Positions 62,401 through 64,000 of a DNA stretch of 64,000 nt are shown here, piece by piece; position 1 is the first letter of the stretch, and each line of letters begins with the position of its first letter. The stretch spans positions 21,209,749 to 21,273,748 of the forward strand of contig NC_133237.1 of NCBI RefSeq assembly GCF_040436345.1. The letters run 5' to 3'. Source of the DNA: Pagrus major. Its lineage: Eukaryota > Chordata > Actinopteri > Spariformes > Sparidae. The notes under the pieces were generated by a model, which saw only the letters and a program-made list of their open reading frames with translations, was not told where the DNA came from and ran no database searches. A program made the position numbers and the translations under genes.

Positions 62401-63795
62401 CCCATCTGACTGACAACAAAGCAGCAGAGAAGCTGCCATGTGGTCACATTTTGTTCACTGTTTGATTCACTTTCCTCACTGCCTGAGGGGGAAAAAGAAG
62501 ATGAATTCTGTGCTGTGAGAAGAAAAGATGATGCAGTTTTTCATAAAGCTGTTAAAAATAGCCTCCTGCAATCAGTTCAGTGTCTGCAGGAGAATTAAAA
62601 GCCCTGTTTTTGCATTGGGACAATAAATACATTCATCCATGCTGTCAAATCAGTATCCTTTTTCTCTACACCAAGATGCAATTCCACTTGATTCTTTTCT
62701 AACAATGAAGCTCGAGAGTGTTAGTGAGATAACAATGTACTGAACATGGTGGGTCAAAACAGCAACAATGACATGACATCATGGAGCCTGTCTCCCTCTA
62801 GTGTTCATCTCACAAGCTGTTTCCTGCATATTCAATCAATGAGATCATTGAATTTCATTCAGAGCAACTTTCAACATGTATTTACCTCAGTATACATATC
62901 AGAGATAGGAGGTAATAATTCTTTAAACAATTAATGATAATACTCTAGAAATGTTAACCTTGAACTTAATCCTAAACCTTTTTATAATAGATCTGTATGC
63001 TTCTATCACCATAACAGTAAAAACAGAGCATCCCTGCATAGGGATCACTAGAACAGCAGCCTGGTAGCGTGTAAGCCTTTGCTTTACAACAGGAAGCGCC
63101 AGCTGAGATCAAACTGATAAACATGCCCCCCAATGGTTAGGAGGGATCAGTTAATTATGTGGTGCAGCTGAGCTGACGGCTGTGCCTGAGAAACCACTTT
63201 CCCCCGTTAGCCGTGCTGCAAACCTTATCTGCTGCCGATAGGACAAAGTAATCAGAGTAATTTCACCCCTCAGCTGCAGAAAAAGACACCAGCTCCGGCA
63301 GTGGTGGTGGTTATGATAGATTTAGGCCAACTCGGCACAATTAGGGGGGATAGCGGGAAGCAATCTATTTGAGGAAGCAGCTGGAGCCTTCTGGACAATT
63401 CCCAGTGGTAAACAGCCAGTCTTTGAACTCAAACACAAAAACAATCATGTTTCTGTATCTGTGTAGATTTATCTGAAATTACTTTATCTGCTTCACTCCC
63501 ATGTCATGTGAAAACAAGTACTGTAGATGCTATAAAAGCATAATTAATTGATAGGCCTATCCTCGTGAATTATTTCTCACTGTATACACACAGTCCTGCA
63601 TACAAACTTGGCTTAAAAGCTTTTGGTTGAGTTGATGGGTGTATATGCAGCCATTTACCTCTTGGCGTTCCACGTGTGAGGGACACTGCAGACGATTGAG
63701 CTGAACATGAGAGCAGTGACGAAGGAGAAGAACACGAGGTAGATGAGGCCTTCCAGTCCGTCATAACACAGTCCTGTCATGGCCTGGACGTAGTC
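56445..63795 (-). CDS. ttyh3: ttyh3, protein tweety homologue 3, last four coding exons (partial)
   Basis: Tweety homologues are multi-pass membrane proteins described as large-conductance or volume-regulated anion channels; more recent structures question a pore. Minus-strand exons are 63659-63795, 62174-62347, 61041-61116 and 56445-56516 (stop at 56445-56447), all with GT-AG sites and matching phases. They give 152 residues from DYVQAMTGLCYDGLEG onward. IYLVFFSFVTALMFSSIVC is the last transmembrane segment. The tail has an acidic stretch (DDDSEDES), then YRVHMPSLYSCGSSYGS and AAAHTVSNAPVTEYM, which I recognise as TTYH3. PPSY, split across the last intron, is a PPxY motif for WW-domain E3 ligases such as NEDD4-2. 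The family is about 520 aa, so two-thirds lies beyond the right edge. It is convergent with lfng. Confidence 0.95.
56982..57940. mobile_element. Foldback MITE of about 960 bp in a ttyh3 intron
   Basis: The outer ends aaaggagaattctgtttttt and, inverted, aaagggaaaatctgttattt match. Inner arms also pair: ccctgaaatcttgacctgag (57422) with ctcacaagatttcagagt (57719-57736), and cagagtttgagagaggag with ctcctctctccaactctg. The centre is near 57575. It is non-coding and I recognise it as a dispersed fish repeat. Confidence 0.75.
59602..60213. mobile_element. Diverged TTAA-type palindromic MITE in a ttyh3 intron
   Basis: Begins taaggataagttcacccc and ends near agaacttatctttaac, with the interior aaatggctccatacagttct mirrored by gtatggagccattttatgtt. 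It belongs to the same family as 53547-54067 but is more diverged, with insertions in both arms. Confidence 0.75.
61127..61600 (-). mobile_element. L2-type LINE 3' end fragment
   Basis: On the minus strand a short stretch reads EHITPELKSLHWLPVGQRID, the very conserved C-terminal motif of L2/Rex-like LINE ORF2. Downstream it ends in the familiar fish LINE tail, with ataaacttgcctttccttgc and terminal short repeats. Only the last 0.5 kb is present (5' truncated), and the reading frame is interrupted. It lies in the intron between two ttyh3 exons, in the same orientation as the gene. Confidence 0.75.
61902..62150. mobile_element. hAT-like non-autonomous repeat in a ttyh3 intron
   Basis: Starts cagaggtgggaagtaacaaa, a typical hAT-type terminus in fish, and continues with gtactttgttactgtactga and ttttacttgagtaaagacat. 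The right terminus is worn. It ends only about 25 bp from the ttyh3 exon at 62174. Confidence 0.65.
62348..63658 (-). other. ttyh3 intron
   Basis: 1.3 kb between the exon encoding the last transmembrane segment and the acidic-tail exon. No repeat boundaries or RNA genes are recognised. Confidence 0.6.
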
Positions 63796-64000
63796 CTGCA
63801 CAAAGGGGAGCCACCATTTTATTTATAGCAGGTAGAATCAGATCAGAGTCTCAAACATCTAATGAAGAGGAAAGAGCAGAAATGTCTGAATGTGGATTTG
63901 AAGAGGGTCTTTAAAATGCATCCGCTGTGATTCTTCATTTAATCTAGGTCAAACCAATGAGCTCAGGGTTGGCAAACTAGAAGGAAGTCAGTGTATTTTT

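Overview
The window is vertebrate DNA, almost certainly from a ray-finned (teleost) fish. The genes are split by GT-AG introns, the proteins match fish orthologues (Bax, ribosomal protein S11, Lunatic fringe, Tweety homologue 3), and the non-coding DNA is full of short palindromic TTAA-flanked transposons, hAT-like repeats and L2-type LINE ends common in percomorph genomes. I saw no bacterial-style operon, CRISPR array, plasmid or phage feature, and no LTR or retroviral element. Most long reading frames are chance or repeat-derived.

Layout. (1) 1-1754, minus: the first four coding exons of bax, running off the left edge. (2) 2179-4600, plus: complete rps11 (161 aa, five coding exons), divergent from bax across a compact CRE-bearing promoter; introns 2, 3 and 4 each carry a SNORD35-type C/D snoRNA. 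(3) 4600-38150: a roughly 33 kb stretch with no protein gene I can support, containing many MITEs and, at 26.2-32.0 kb, an array of tRNA-Cys(GCA) genes all on the minus strand (eight full-length, one truncated, one fossil). (4) 38150-45085, plus: complete lfng (369 aa, eight coding exons), with a TATA-like box, a 3.3 kb first intron, a 1.4 kb 3' UTR and a canonical miR-125 seed match near the poly(A) signal. (5) 45090-54390: repeats, including a 0.7 kb degenerate minisatellite and foldback MITEs. (6) 54390-64000, minus: the 3' part of ttyh3 (last four coding exons and about 2 kb of 3' UTR), convergent with lfng and running off the right edge.

The genes do not form a pathway. bax is an apoptosis effector; rps11 with its snoRNAs serves the small subunit and rRNA methylation; the tRNA array serves cysteine decoding; lfng tunes Notch signalling in the Golgi; ttyh3 is a membrane protein. 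In human, as I recall, BAX and RPS11 lie on 19q13.33 while LFNG and TTYH3 lie on 7p22, so the window may span a junction between two ancestral linkage blocks. I found no convincing undescribed system. The most checkable observations are the snoRNA triplication, the tRNA-Cys array, the miR-125 site, the lfng-ttyh3 orientation, and several nested or foldback repeats.
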